Source of the DNA: Acanthacorydalis orientalis
Lineage: Eukaryota; Arthropoda; Insecta; Megaloptera; Corydalidae
DNA: 64,000 nucleotides
Reading direction: 5' to 3'
Assembly: GCA_034766995.1 (NCBI GenBank)
Contig: CM068313.1
Coordinates: 18,542,512-18,606,511 of the forward strand
Of this stretch, positions 48,173-61,662 are shown in pieces. How positions within the stretch are numbered: position 1 is the first letter of the stretch; the number at the start of each line of letters is the position of its first letter. The notes beneath the pieces were generated by a model. That model worked only from the letters and a program-made list of their open reading frames with translations, did not search any database and had not been told where the DNA came from. The position numbers and the translations under genes were made by a program.

Positions 48173-49180
48173 CATTCAATTAATTTTCTATTAATTGTTA
48201 TGAAGATATAATATTACGTATTCACAATGAGTGTAGAAAGAGATGTAAATATAATTTTAATTATTATTAGAAAAAGTTCAGATTGTATTATCTAGTGACT
48301 AATTATAAGTATAATGCTTGTGAATAGATATTTACATTTATGATATTTAGTGAATAATAATTGATACTCAAATATATAGAGAGAGGGAACAACTATAGAC
48401 CAACTTAGTTGTAATGAGTACTACTAGACCGATTACATTTGCTCATGATAAATGTTACTCTATCTTTGTAACTGGCAAATTTCACCTAAGTAACATTAAA
48501 CCGTATATCATTCACTAAATTTATAGCATTCAAAATCATTAAATTCTTTTAATGCATTATTCACATTGTTTAATTAAGTATAGTACAACAAATCTTCCAT
48601 AAAAAACTGTTTCTATTTTTAATTACTCATATTACCATTGGTTGGTATGTTCGAAAACAGAAACTATTTATTCATAGATCAGTTTTTTATCTGTTTAAAA
48701 ATAAGATTGAGCATCATTTAGCTTAAGAATAAATTTCTTTACGAGTATTCGGTATATTCGTGAAACAAACCTGTTATAAATGTGGCTGTTGATATGTGAA
48801 CGTCGAAAAGAACATAGGCAACAATCAAAAATTATCAATAATTAATATTTATTAAACATTTTCATCAAAAAATTATTTGTGGTTTCTACAGAAATTTATG
48901 ACAATTCGAAATACATCCTTTTTACATGCAATATGATAAGTTCTTGAAAAGAGTTTAAATTTTATCTTCTTAGAACATAAATGTATTTTATATTAATATA
49001 ACATACCTTTAAAATAGACTATAAATATTTAACATGATTACAATTGAGTTTGAATAAGAAAGTATATGGATTTTTACTGCAATAAAGTTATTAAAATCTA
49101 TATGATTTGTGAAAGTATGTTATTGGAAATTTTAAATTTTAATTCAGAATTTATTATTTTGATCACTGAATGAAGTATAT

Positions 49181-49182
49181 AC

Positions 49183-49238
<56 letters not shown>

Positions 49239-49290
49239 AATTATATATATATATTATATAAATTATATATATATATATATATATATTATA
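49181..49290. repeat. (TA)n with tandem TATAAAT units
   Basis: TA array with two ATTATATAAATTATATAT units repeated in tandem inside it. Confidence 0.94.
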
Positions 49291-49483
49291 TATCTTTGAC
49301 TGAATGTTTGCTATTAATTTATATTTTTATTGAGCGTGTTGTTAAAACTTAACTATTAATTTAAGAATGTCATTTCTGCTATTCATTAAAATATTACATT
49401 GAATAACTTGTTTTTGTGTATAAATGTGAACTATTTTTCCAGAATAATGTTCTTGTTATTAACTTACTGTATTTATTTTTCTT

Positions 49484-49557
49484 TAATATATATATATATA
49501 TACACACAAATATATATACATATATATATACATATATATATACATATATATATACAC

Positions 49558-49588
<31 letters not shown>
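49484..49588. repeat. (TA)n with regular CATA/CACA interruptions
   Basis: About 105 bp in which ACATATATAT-type units recur about three times, flanked by two matching ACACACAAATATATAT segments. Confidence 0.94.
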
Positions 49589-49592
<4 letters not shown>

Positions 49593-52500
49593 AATGATTC
49601 AATTTCAATGTTAAATTTAAAGCTTTTAATCAAGAGTGATTAACGGTGCGTCAGCATTCAGTTCCACGTTTTCTTGAATAAAAAGTGACTTTATTTCTGA
49701 ATATTTATAAACCTTAACGTTTAAAATAAATGAACTCTGATACCAGCGATTACACACAGTCATAGCTAGTAATTTTCGAGTCCATACTACAAAAATTTTA
49801 ATGGATGATTTTTTTTTTGGAAAGCTTAATTACGACAAGCAATGTGGTATTAATAAAAATGTGTACTTTAATTAAAAACAAATGCGGTTAATTTACATTC
49901 CATTTAAATATTTTTACATTATAAATAAAACTACACTTAAGGCATCACAATCAAAAAGCGTAAGACCTGTACATATGAATAAGTTGGACAAAAAAGTGAC
50001 GCTTTCTAAATGGATTCACTTGAGTTGTTTTTATCAGTGAAGTGTTTTAATACGTTTTGTGAAAAATGTATATTTCGCACACTCATAAAGACTGAAAATA
50101 TTATAAAAACTATATCTGGAGTTCTAATACTTTTATACTATAAAATATATTTCTTCTTCTGATTCGTTTTTCATTCAAAATGCTTCAGTTCGATGAAATA
50201 TAGAAAAACAAACACATTTAGAATATTGATGTAGACTATATAGTTAGAAATATCGCAGAATTTTTTGTTTAGTTAGTTTTATGTTAACATTTTTTAATCT
50301 TACAGCTTTTGAAAGTCAAATAATATAAATACTGATTTGATAACATGCTAAAAGTATTTTTTTTAAATATTATATTCTTACTTATATAAAGACAAGCATA
50401 TATAGTATTAATTTTTTAAAGTTTTCATGTTTTCTATTCCATAAAATATTCGTTCTCTATAATTTTAATCTAAAATTATATACTGTATTTTTTGCTTAAA
50501 AATATTTATGTAGCTATAAGTTTTCCCACTATATTTTAAATTGGAATCTTTTTATTAATTTCCAATATCGTACTACATAGAATATTTTATTATTTAACGT
50601 AAAAAAATCATTTATATTATAATAAAATATACTTGATACAAAAAATATATATAATTTATGTTTTAATGTCAATAGTATTTCTTATTGAAATTAATTACAA
50701 TTTAAACTACTATCTCTTAAAACTTAAATATTAAACATTTGAATTATTTAATTTTGCATCATTGTTGTAAATTAAATTTTATTTAAATATCTATAGAATT
50801 AATTTTTAATCGGGTTTTCTTGGATATAAATTTATATTATAATAAAAGTGTTTTCTAGATTCATATTTTGTAGTAACAACTATTTTTATTGAACAAAATT
50901 ATGTTTATGTATCAAGGTATTTTTATATATAATCATAAAATCTAATGATATTAAAAATGAATGACGTATTTTTAATTCAAAAAGAAAATTTTACTTTAAT
51001 AATACCTACAATTCTTTTCTTTTTGTAAATATAATGCAAATGTATGAAATGTGTATTACACTTTTTGTTGTCTCATAACTTCAATGGTTCATAACACTAA
51101 CATAAATTTAAAAAATACATGTTTAAATATACCTTAGTAATATTTTTATTCTCTAATTAAGCTCATTTCCTTTGAAATAAGTCAATTATTTTTATAAATT
51201 TGAAATGGTGGAGGTGCTGGGTATAAAAATGTGATCCATAAAGTTTCAGATTTTAGCAAAGATAAGATATTAAAAATTACAAAACACATTATTCAAATAT
51301 CTCTTAGACTAGAACGGTTCACTGTACCATGGAAAACCTCTAAACTTTTTTCGGTGATTACAAGTGTGCTTAATTTTAACCACACATTTTCGGTGTACAG
51401 TTTTAAAACATACACACACGCACTGTTCGTTAACCGTGCTTTAAAATCAAAGTGTGTGACGGAATTTACAAATGAACTCTGAACTTTTATGGATCTAGAA
51501 TATGATGCTGTACAAATCTTGTTAGCTCACAAATGGTTTTCGTATTTGCATAATTTGTATTGTGAGAGTACATTTTTCTTCTAGATTATAAGATTTATAT
51601 AAACTGAATCATACAGCAGTTTAAAAATTATTTGATGGTATTACTACAGTTAAAATATTTTATTTATTAGTATTTTTTTGTATTTTTGACAAAACTCAAT
51701 TACTTTAATTTTATAGAATACAAAATAAATATTTTTATGTATATTAAAACACATCGCAAAATTTACTTTATAATTAATTTTATGACATATTTCTTCAGGA
51801 AGATTGTAATTCTTGTCTTTTTTTTCAATAACTGAATGTTATTTGTATTCAGTATTTAATGAAATATCTTTAATCAATTTAATATTTTCATTTTGTTTTT
51901 AGTGCAATAAGTATTAAAAATTGATATTTCTTTATTTTATTCTAAATAATTACAAATTATATTCTATTCCAAATTCATGTATATTTATACATATTTTGTT
52001 TAATTTTATCTCTCTTTTCTCTTTTTTGCATGCTTGAATCATGAATTATAAAAAATAAACGTAATTTTTAGTTCGAACTAGTTTTCCCTTAAATTAAATT
52101 ATAATTATGTTTGTTACATACAACTTATTTATGTTTTATAAGTAAAATATGAAGAAAAACCAATGTATTATTGCACTAGTTAAAATCTAATAGTCAAAAT
52201 ATTAGTTTTGCGCATTTAATCATAACTAATATTAACGTTAATACTTTCTTGTTATAACATTTTAATTTATCACTGGCACTCAAATAGTAAACTCAAATAT
52301 ATTTCATACATAATTTATTATTCATACTGGTTTATTCGAGCACGTTTATTTCGATATATGAATTATATCGAAATTATATCGATTAAAACGAAACGTACAT
52401 GAAACATAATAATAATAAAAAAGAATTGAAAAAATATCATGAAATGTAAAAAAGTGAGTAGAAATCAAAATGATAAGAATATACAGTAATCATATAAAAG

Positions 52501-52764
52501 GGTTTACCGTAAATCTACAGCAAACAAATGAATTCTACCTGTCAAAAATATAAACATGACGCATTCAATAATGAATATCAGCCAGTAGAGATATTTGAAA
52601 ATGTCTGGTGTCCGTGTATGTTTACGATTGTACTCACTGTACGATTACATAGAATAAAAAAACGTAAAACGAGAATTGTGGTTCTGTGTCAGGAAGAGAG
52701 TAGAAGCGTTGTTGAAAATTTCATCAGCCTCAGGCAGACAATATATATGTGCTCGTGTGTGTAT

Positions 52765-52765
52765 G

Positions 52766-52811
<46 letters not shown>

Positions 52812-52815
52812 CACG
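52765..52815. repeat. (GT)n/(TA)n compound microsatellite
   Basis: Variant GT/TATG units grading into TA. It forms the tail of the 107-codon frame. Confidence 0.93.
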
Positions 52816-53423
52816 TATTATTACAGCTCTTTTAATACAAGCTTTGTGTAAAATTTGGTTTGGTATTTTTTCGAAATTCTCCGAGTAATACAGATAGTAT
52901 GTATAAGTAAAAAAAATATTTGTTTTGATTTTTTTTAAAAGTTAAATAGTCAGTTACGTTCTAACCATATCTTCAATATTTGTACATACATTTATGGTTT
53001 TCATTTGTAAATAAACTGTTATATATTGGTGTAAATTAAATAATACATATTTTTTTATGTATTACATATTTTTTATATACTACAGTTATTTATTAGTAAT
53101 TTAATTTTATAACAATATTTATTACCGTTGTTTAAAATGTTTTTATAAATATTTTTTTTGATAATTAATAATAATTTCATATAATATTTTGAAATGCGGT
53201 GATCGTAGAAATATTTACATATGTTGTTAAACTAATATTTAACCATTTTAAAAAGTTAGTTGTTTTTATCAATATTTTTTTCAGAGTTGTATTTATAATG
53301 TCGGACAATTTATATACATAAAAGTATTTTGAACTGAATATATTAAATACATGCAAAAGTGAAGAGAATTAATATTACAGAATATTTAGTAAAATGAATA
53401 TATTAATATTTTGAAATATATTA

Positions 53424-54242
53424 CGGGGGTCGTTTGATAAGTTCGGTAAATTTTGTATGATGTGGAGCTACCATTCATTTGGTAACGTCACAGATATTAA
53501 GTGTCATTTTTCAAACTAGCATAGGCAAAATTTCAGCCAGAAGCGACACAATGTTTACGTTCTACAGATGTTTGAAGCAAGCATTGCAGCAATTACCGCA
53601 CAAATGGAAAAAAGGAGCAGGCCTCTTTGCGTCGATTCGTCTCCGTGGATGAGATATGGATTCACCACTAGATAGCTGAGTCGAAGCAGCAGACAAAGCA
53701 GTGGACAGACTGGTGAAAGTGCACCGAAAAAGGCGATTACCGTTTTATCTGCTGGGAAGGTGATGGCCACTCTTTCTTGTGATTTCCAAGAAATTATCCT
53801 AATCGCCTACTTAACGAAGAGAAACGATAACAGGAGCCTATTTTTCGACATTATTGGACCGTTTAAAAGAAGAGCTGAAATAAAAATAGCTAAGTTTGGC
53901 GCACAAAAAAGTATTCTTTCACCAGGATAACGCCCCATCCCACAAATCGTTAGTTGCAATGGCGAAATTGCACGAATTATGCTTAGAATTGATTCTTCAT
54001 CCACTCTATTCTCTGTACTTGGCCCCGTGACACTTCTTCCTCTTACCAAATTTGAAAAGTTGGCTCGATGCAAAGACATTCTCGTTGATTGAGGATATCA
54101 TTGCTGCTGTCAATGTGTGTTTTTTAAGCTCACTGGACCAAGTGTATAGCTCTCAATAGAGACTATAATGAGAAATAAAATCGAATTTGTCCAAAAAATG
54201 GTGTTTAACTTACTTTTTACGATACTTCTTAAACTACCCACG
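53424..54242 (+). mobile_element. Family-3 mariner, 819 bp internally deleted copy
   Basis: Both ends are present: CGGGGGTCGTTTGATAAGT (53424-53442) and the degenerate complement ending CTTAAACTACCCACG (54242), each flanked by TA (53422-53423, 54243-54244). A full mariner is about 1.3 kb. This copy has lost most of the DNA-binding half (5' UTR joins the catalytic domain near 53600) but keeps a recognisable catalytic domain and 3' end. The 3' end and terminal repeat match the fragment at 30288-30492. The block is visibly less AT-rich than its surroundings, as expected of a transferred element. Confidence 0.9.
53600..54178 (+). pseudogene. Mariner transposase catalytic domain, broken
   Basis: Reading across frames the order is: EQASLRRFVSVDEIWIHH with the first catalytic Asp (about 53657), then a stop; ESAPKKAITVLSAGKVMAT; HQDNAPS(H) with the second Asp (about 53928); then LAP followed by the third Asp position, where TGA and an indel disrupt the motif. 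The distance from the second Asp to the third position is 34 residues, the DD34D spacing of mariner. The end HWTKCIALNRDYNEK and stop (54176-54178) matches the 30 kb fragment. At least two stops and several frameshifts make it inactive. Minus-strand frames over this region are shadows. Confidence 0.87.
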
Positions 54243-54719
54243 TATATACTGAGAACTTTGTGTGATTTAGTTATATCGTATATTTCTATATGAATTGCCT
54301 TTTAACTATTATTTAACCTATCATAAATTTTATACGAGATGATGCATTGTATATTACTCTCAAATAAGTTGAAAGAGAAAGTAATATTGTTTCATCGCCA
54401 ATCTATTTGATTGACGTTATTCTATTAAATTTATGTGGCCATTGCTGAATTATTCATATCAATCGTACTTTTTTTGTTTGATAACAAATGTTCTATTCTT
54501 ACAGTATTAACAGACTAAATCATTAATTTTAAATTGATTAACTCTTACAATTATAAAAATTGGATGACTATTCATTGTTCATAAAATGTTAATCTAAATA
54601 TTTGGTCACTGTTTTGAAAAAGGGTTGCAATTATTTTACTAATACTATTTTAAAAGTTTAGTTCATCATTATTTTAATTAAGCAAGTTAATCAAATACTT
54701 TTTTTAAACTGAAATAAAT

Positions 54720-54723
<4 letters not shown>

Positions 54724-54763
<40 letters not shown>
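54724..54763. repeat. (TA)n microsatellite
   Basis: Pure TA array. Confidence 0.95.
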
Positions 54764-54766
<3 letters not shown>

Positions 54767-54970
54767 TATATTATTTAATATATTTTGTTAATTAATTATA
54801 GAGTAACATTTTTATGTATAATTTATAATTAATTTTTTTTAATAATTCTCTCATCTCAACAGTTTTTATGAGGTTATTAAAAGAAAACATATTCATAAAA
54901 ATATTTTTCTATTTTTAATTTTTTTTCTATTTTTAATCTATTTTTCCATGTTTTCATCTTATTACTATCG

Positions 54971-54972
<2 letters not shown>

Positions 54973-55012
<40 letters not shown>
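54973..55012. repeat. (TA)n microsatellite
   Basis: Pure TA array. Confidence 0.95.
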
Positions 55013-55017
<5 letters not shown>

Positions 55018-55542
55018 GTTTTGATTTTATTATAAAATACTTTATTCATGCAATACCAATCAGTCTTTTAACGACCCACATAATAATGTTTATTAATATT
55101 ACATAAGAAATAAAAATATAAAAAAACTGTAAAATTTGATGTTACTCTTTTAAAGTTGTTTTTTTAAAAAAAAATCACATTATACGTTAGGGAAAAATAT
55201 ATGTTTTCTTTTTAAAATTATCATACATAAATCTGTGAAATACATTTGGAAATAAAATCTTAACAAAGACTATTGTCCGTAGTAGGTAAAATTTATTTGG
55301 CGCAGTATTGCGTCATCCATGTATATCACATTATCAAGATGTAATATATTACAAAAATATAAAAAAAGTTTATTTTATTTTCTTACTGTTAATTAAGTGA
55401 GGTTTTAAACAATTATATTTATTAATGTAAGTATGTCAACATATAAAAATAATCAAGACATGTCAAGAAAAATGTGTAATGTTTTAAGATTTAAGGAATT
55501 GAAATAAAGGGATATCTTTTAGTCTAGTTTACATATAATAAC

Positions 55543-55543
<1 letters not shown>

Positions 55544-55585
<42 letters not shown>
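55544..55585. repeat. (TA)n microsatellite
   Basis: Pure TA array. Confidence 0.95.
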
Positions 55586-55588
<3 letters not shown>

Positions 55589-55927
55589 AATATATTCTTT
55601 TTGAAGGAAAATCATAAAAAGTAAGCATATGTTTTTTTAAAGACAATAATTCATATAATAAAGAAGCAAATATTTTTTCGATCATCCTTTTTCTTATAAA
55701 TATTTTTTTACATATTTAATTTAAAATACATAATATATAAATTCGTATCTATTTGGTTTTTTAAGGTTTTTTTTACGTAAAGAAATGCCATTTTCATACT
55801 ATTTCAAACTATACTTAGCTTTTAAATGGATCCACGCGTGACGTGTGTTGAAGTTTTTCGCTACAGGAAAAGTTACTCCCAAGTGTATAAAGCAATCACA
55901 CTCGGCGATTTTTTAAGACTTCACTAT

Positions 55928-55929
<2 letters not shown>

Positions 55930-55976
<47 letters not shown>

Positions 55977-56007
55977 AGGTATATATATATATATGTATGT
56001 ATGTATG
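55930..56007. repeat. (TA)n with (GTAT)n tail
   Basis: About 50 bp of TA, an interruption, then TA and TATG units. Confidence 0.94.
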
Positions 56008-56329
56008 ATTTATAAGTTTCGCATGAACTTTTCAGAATGATTTCTTTCAAACAAAAATAATTTAAAGTATGCAATCATTTTAAATTCTAAATATAAAAAA
56101 TCTCTTCATCTTGCTTTATGTACGTATGTAGATATATATATATATATATATATAATCTTTATAATTATTCAATTTTAAAAAGGGGTGGTTTAATTACATC
56201 AACTAAAATTGACCCAAAGTTCATTCACTGGAAATGACGCTGTAGCATTGTATATGTGTTTATATATATGTATATATATATCCAAGCTTTATTGTTACGA
56301 TATAATATTTTCTTCCCCTTCGATATCCT

Positions 56330-56790
56330 TCGTAATTTAAAATTTTTGTTTGTTTTTTATCGATGAAACACGATAGATAATATAAAAGCCCTTCAAATTC
56401 AATTTCACGTTACACGCCCCACCTGATAAATCGAAATCGTTCAAATTTAAACAAAGCTATAAATTAAATGAATCGTTCAAAGAACATCGGACGCAATAAC
56501 AAACGCAACATATGTACAAAAAAGCCATTGCGTATCGCGTCATTAATATTTTTAATGTGTGTTCGTAACAAATGATTCGTGCCGTGTCACCGTCGTCCTG
56601 AAATTAACATGCATAAAATTCGAGCATTGTTTCGCGACCGCGCCATCACGATGATTATGCATTTTGCATGAAACCGCACCGGTTTCCGGTCAGCTTATGA
56701 CCGTCAGTTTTATGGGCGGCACTGTGACGCGTCGACCGGAAATGGTGGTACGATTCGCTCTGCATGCTTGCACGTACTTGTAATTGAAGC
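56330..56790. promoter_or_regulatory. GC-richer island M, candidate enhancer
   Basis: The longest strongly balanced island. It contains paired POU half-sites ATGCATTTTGCATG (56657-56670; the complement reads ATGCAAAATGCAT, close to palindromic POU elements), a Grainyhead-type ACCGGTTT (56678-56685), an ETS-type CCGGAA in GACCGGAAATGG (near 56737) and a Caudal/AbdB-type TTTTATGG (56708-56715), all within about 100 bp. No open frame crosses it. Enhancer is the leading reading. Confidence 0.38.
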
Positions 56791-59700
56791 GTGGACTCAT
56801 TTTATATACACATATATACATAACGAATATTATATATATATATATATGAACAAAACCAAAGCAGTACTGTTTGAATTAAAACATTTTTAGGTTAGTAATA
56901 AATTGTAAATGAAGTATGTTATACATAGTCAAGAATTATTTATTCAAAAAATATTGAATAATATTTTAAAAATAAAAACATGAATGAATTTTAATAATTT
57001 AGTTATTAAACAAAGTATGTGATTTATAAATATGAAAACGCATATTTACATACGTTTGAACTTAGGTTTTTAAAAATTTTATTTTGAAAATGTTTTTAAA
57101 TACGAATTAACGTTGTTTTCTAATTGGTAATATATTTTAAACATTTAAGTTGTTTAAAAAAATATATAAATATTACATATTTAGAAACATACACTTTCAG
57201 ATCATTTGTCAGTATTATATTCCTAAAATTTGTTGCTAAAATTTAAAAAAAATATTATACAACTCATTTAATAATAAAATACAACGAATAACTTTTTGTT
57301 AAGACTATTTTTGATACTGAAATACATTTGTTCATGACAATACAGATTGAATTCTCGAGGAATAGAAAAATAATCAAAACTTGTAAATCGCTTTTCCTTC
57401 GAATCGTTCTATAAACAGTGAAATTCAAGTGATATTGAAAGAACCTCTATTTTCACCTATTCAATACAAGTTCACTTGACGTTGTATCAGATTCCACAAT
57501 GTAAGAAACGTCTAACAAATTGTCTTTTAAAACCATATTGAATCTTTGACAGTATTCGACGTACATTGAATTAAATAAACATATCTTAACAATTTTTTAT
57601 GTAATAAATTATATAAGTTTCAGTTAAAATGTTTTTTGTTTTTTTTGTATTATTTCTTAGAATATTGTCTTAAGAACATAAAATTATCCTTAAAGAAGTC
57701 TATTAAATATGAAATCATAAATTTGTTGATATATTTCATTATAAATTTCTGAAATATAAGACATTATTATATTTATTATTAAGGCAGGATTTATTATATG
57801 CTGTTGAAAGATTTGAGATTTATTTTAAATTCTTTCCAAGATTTCATATAACGACATTTCTATATATTTTTAAAATGAATCAACCTCACAATTTCCAATA
57901 TGTTGTAAATAATACTTGTCACTCTCAATAAATTTACACGGATATGTTTGATATTAAAAGTATAACTAAATGTTCAGCTTACAGTTTTGGATTTCAGATA
58001 CAGTTCAGATACAGATTTGTATATTTAAATTCTGACCAACCAATGACTCATTGTAACATTAAAAATTAGTAATGTAAAAAATGTAACATTAAAAATTAGT
58101 AATCATATGTAATATTAAAATGGCATTTCACACAATATTCATTAATTTAATTTGATATATATATATATATATATGTAATTAAAATATATAAAACGATATA
58201 AATGAAAATAAAAGTGATTGTCTTAACATGAATTATTTTTATTAATTCAAACAAAGAAACATGTTTTACATTTCGAAGCAGTTTATCTCTTTACATACAT
58301 TAAGTATAATATATATTTATACATTTATATATATATATATCCATTAGTGTAAATTGTAACTACGTTAATCGTCAACGAACGATTCTCACTTCAACAAAAT
58401 CATTTCAGGCGCATATGATTTGTTATACATGACTAGTATAACGTAGAATGTTCGTTAACAGTACACTAGTACACATTATTAAACGAACCGGAAGATCATT
58501 CACGAATTAAATATATCGTTGTCGTCTGTATGAATCCCTTTTTTGTTATGTTTCAACTGAAATCAATGATGAATCTTCTCAGTGTTAAATATCTTTTGTA
58601 TCATGTTATGTACAGAAAAACCATTGTTTCAATATTATAATGCTTGATGAAAACAAATAGACTTCTAGAAATTCGAGTCTATTTATCTGATATTAAATAT
58701 TTAATAACATATTTACAATACAGCTGATTCTGATTTTTTCAATAAAGGTATTTGCACATCAGTATTTTTACATTTTAATGAATTATCCAAATACTTTTTG
58801 TCTTAAAGTTCAAAACTAATAAATAAATTTCCAATTCTTATAAAAATTAAAAATATCAATACTCTAATTTTAACTATATTCTTTAAAATGCAAATAAACA
58901 TGGAATTTTTTTTAGTAAATGTTTACAAAAAAATAATATTATGATCATTGTTACATAAAAGTTTCTCATCCTTTAAAAATTAAGGTGTTTTGTTGCAGAG
59001 TAGTATTTATTTCTTAAATATTTATTTAGAACAATAAATAATTACCAAAAATTTTTAATAGATATTACTTTATATTTTTCAGAGTTTAAATTGATTTCTT
59101 TAGTACTCATAATCAATTCTATGTAAATAAATAATATATAGAAGTCGAAATTATTTTACTAATATATATGAATTAAGTTAATATAAAGAAAAACTCATTG
59201 ATTCTAACTTATTGTGTTAATATCCAAATTAAACAAGTTTCTAGATTATTAAAGCAAAATATGACTCCAAGAAAAGAAAAATATAACACAAATCAATGTG
59301 AAATTCAATAGCATTTGCAGTATACAAATATAACATTTTTTAATTTGTTTATGAAAATAAAACTGGCATTACACATTTTTTAATTAATATATGATAACAA
59401 ATAGAAATTATTAGTTATAATACAAACTTAAAAATAGTGCGTCAAACTACATTTAATTTTTTTTCTATTGCTGATTTTTTTATATAAATATCTTAAAGCT
59501 GTGTTTATATCAACATATGTTTGTTATTCATTGTGTATAAAATCTATAACTCCGTAAAGACATGTGTACAAATTCCGATAAATTAAATTCCGTAATATAA
59601 AATAATATAATTTCCAAATAAATGTCCGCATTGATATAAATTCGAAACGCATAAATTTTAGATAAATTCAAATGACAACGAAAAAGATTGATTTTTATCT

Positions 59701-60228
59701 AGTTTTACATTTGTCAAACTTTTATAATATACCGGAAATTTCCGATTTAATGAAGATCGTACATCATTAATTTACTATATGTCATATACTGCTGAGAAGT
59801 TTCTTTTTAGTTATATATTCTTAAAATTTATCTATTTCATTAACTAATTATTACATCCTGCTTCCATAATAACAACAACATTTATAATAATTTCTCCTTT
59901 TATCATCTGAAGTCCAGAATATATATATATACACTTAGAAATCGTTTAGTTAAAATGATTTCCCATTCCAATACATTCGAATTAACTGAAATCAGATTAA
60001 CAGGGTTTTACTTTTTACATACGGAAGATTGACTATAACTACACAATTTTTTTTAGTTTTAATTGGTAGAAAAACCTGGTTAAAAAGATGACATATTGAT
60101 ACAGTTTAAAAGAAACTATGTTTAAAATATAAAATAATAGGAAAGATGTTTTTTCTTACTGAAATTATATGTATCTACAAAGTGTAGCATACTTTTACAT
60201 AATTTTTTTTTTAAAAATCGGTTACTTG

Positions 60229-60259
<31 letters not shown>

Positions 60260-60299
60260 TCAAAATAACTATCATAGTGTGTCTATGACAACATAAATT
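56791..60299. other. AT-rich non-coding stretch
   Basis: AT-rich spacer with small TA arrays at 56829-56847, 58156-58175, 58329-58340 and 60236-60260 and a 30-bp-period direct repeat at 58052. A slightly less AT-rich patch lies at about 58360-58530. No gene recognised. Confidence 0.63.
58052..58103. repeat. Short tandem direct repeat
   Basis: GTAACATTAAAAATTAGTAA occurs at 58053-58072 and again at 58083-58102, a 30-bp period with perfect identity over the shared block. It looks like a recent local duplication. Confidence 0.9.
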
Positions 60300-60700
60300 T
60301 TAGCTTGGTCGTGCAGTAACATTTTATGTCTATAATTCTATATATGATGACTGTTACATATCCGTGGCGAGGGATATCCACTATTGTATTCGGCTATGAA
60401 GTAGTCACATATAGAATTTCATGTTTCATGAACCATAAAATCGTTGAAGCTTTAATTATAAAATACACGGTGATCAGGTTCCAACAATGGTTGGCTGTAC
60501 GATGCTCATCGGTCCCTGCGGGTCGCGGACCATCCGATGGTAATTGTATCTGTCGCTGATTGTGATTCATTTTCCGTGCGTGGCCATTTAGTGGCTTTGT
60601 TTATTTGTCAAAACGACGTGGTCCATAGCTTCACTAGACATCATAAAATAAGAACTCAGACGTTTTCCTTCCACCCGCATTCATGATTATTTATTAACGA
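60300..60700. promoter_or_regulatory. GC-richer island N with an open frame
   Basis: A balanced island. A 77-codon plus frame (60326-60559) crosses it with mixed composition, ending AVRCSSVPAGRGPSDGNCIC then R and stop. The frame shows no family signature. The text CGGTCCCTGCGGGTCGCGGA (about 60509-60528) is the most GC-rich run. An ATG|GTAATT donor-like site lies at about 60538. It could hide an exon, but a regulatory element is as likely. Confidence 0.27.
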
Positions 60701-61576
60701 TCCAATTATTATTATTATACGTGGAATATTGAACATTCTTAAATATTAAATGGTTCACATTATAATCAGATTTCGCATGCATCCGTATCGTATTATCTCG
60801 CTTATAACAGAATTATTTCGATCGTGTTCAAGACGCATATAATTAATTTGATGAAATATGTCTGTGAGTGCTGACCAAGGGAATATATTTAATATTCAAT
60901 CAGGCCTTTCGATTCATTATTTAAGAATTTTTTATTTTACACATTATAAAATACAAAATTTATTTGTATTTTAATGGAAAAAGTAATTTGATATTAGATA
61001 ATATTGTATTAATTTTATAGAATAAAATTATTTCAAACGTATTTTAAGAAAAAATCGATCTGAACAAAAGGAGACATTTCAGTCTCAAAAAATTTAGTTT
61101 AGTTATTTGGCAAAATTAAATAATTTTATCACATCACTTAAATGACAAAAAACGTTTGTTTCACAAAAAAATATAAGATTTATTATTCAAATACAATTAC
61201 ATAAAAAATAAAAATTATGTCCAAAAACAACTATCGATAAAAACAGTTTCGTTCATTCAGATAAGACATGATTTCAATAATATTATTTTGATTCATAAAA
61301 ACTATTCTATTAATTAAAATACAGCAATGAAAATCAATTGAACTTTATAGATATATTAAATATCAATTTCAATTTTATATTTTTAAATATTTAAAATGTA
61401 ATTATTTAAGTCGATTTTGAAAATAATCATTTTTTTAGTTGATTTCTACATAATTAAATATTGTTGAAAATTAACAAGTGTCATTTAAAGCTTATAACAA
61501 ACTTTTGTAAACAATATCAATTACTTAATAAATATTTTAAAAAATCTTTTAAAAATATTATATAATTATACATTAA

Positions 61577-61615
61577 CACACACGCATATATATATATTTA
61601 TGATATATATATTTA

Positions 61616-61660
<45 letters not shown>
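61577..61660. repeat. (TA)n with TTTATGA interruptions
   Basis: A short CA run, then TA with two tandem ATATATATTTATGATATAT-type units, then pure TA. Confidence 0.94.

Positions 61661-61662
<2 letters not shown>

Larger units (their letters stand above)
44481..53423. other. Long AT-rich gene-poor stretch
   Basis: Nine kilobases with no transposon or RNA gene that I can recognise. Microsatellites are listed separately. Frames such as 47706-47942 (minus), 51231-51482 (plus, 83 codons) and 52528-52851 (plus, 107 codons, its last third translated from TA repeats) have no family signature. A less AT-rich patch lies at about 46000-46170, and a long microsatellite-free, very AT-rich part at about 49600-52700. 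Confidence 0.62.
54243..56329. other. AT-rich non-coding stretch
   Basis: AT-rich spacer with four long TA arrays (listed). A mildly balanced patch at about 55820-55925 includes GATCCACGCGTGACGTGTGT, with a CRE-like TGACGTG, but is too short to interpret. Confidence 0.63.

Noticed and set aside
51231..51482. 83-codon plus frame
   Set aside because: Mixed composition but no recognisable domain, splice context or promoter. Likely chance in stop-poor sequence.
53555..54079. Two minus-strand open frames of 71 and 90 codons over the 53 kb mariner
   Set aside because: They are antisense shadows of the plus-strand transposase relic, which has family motifs in the correct order.
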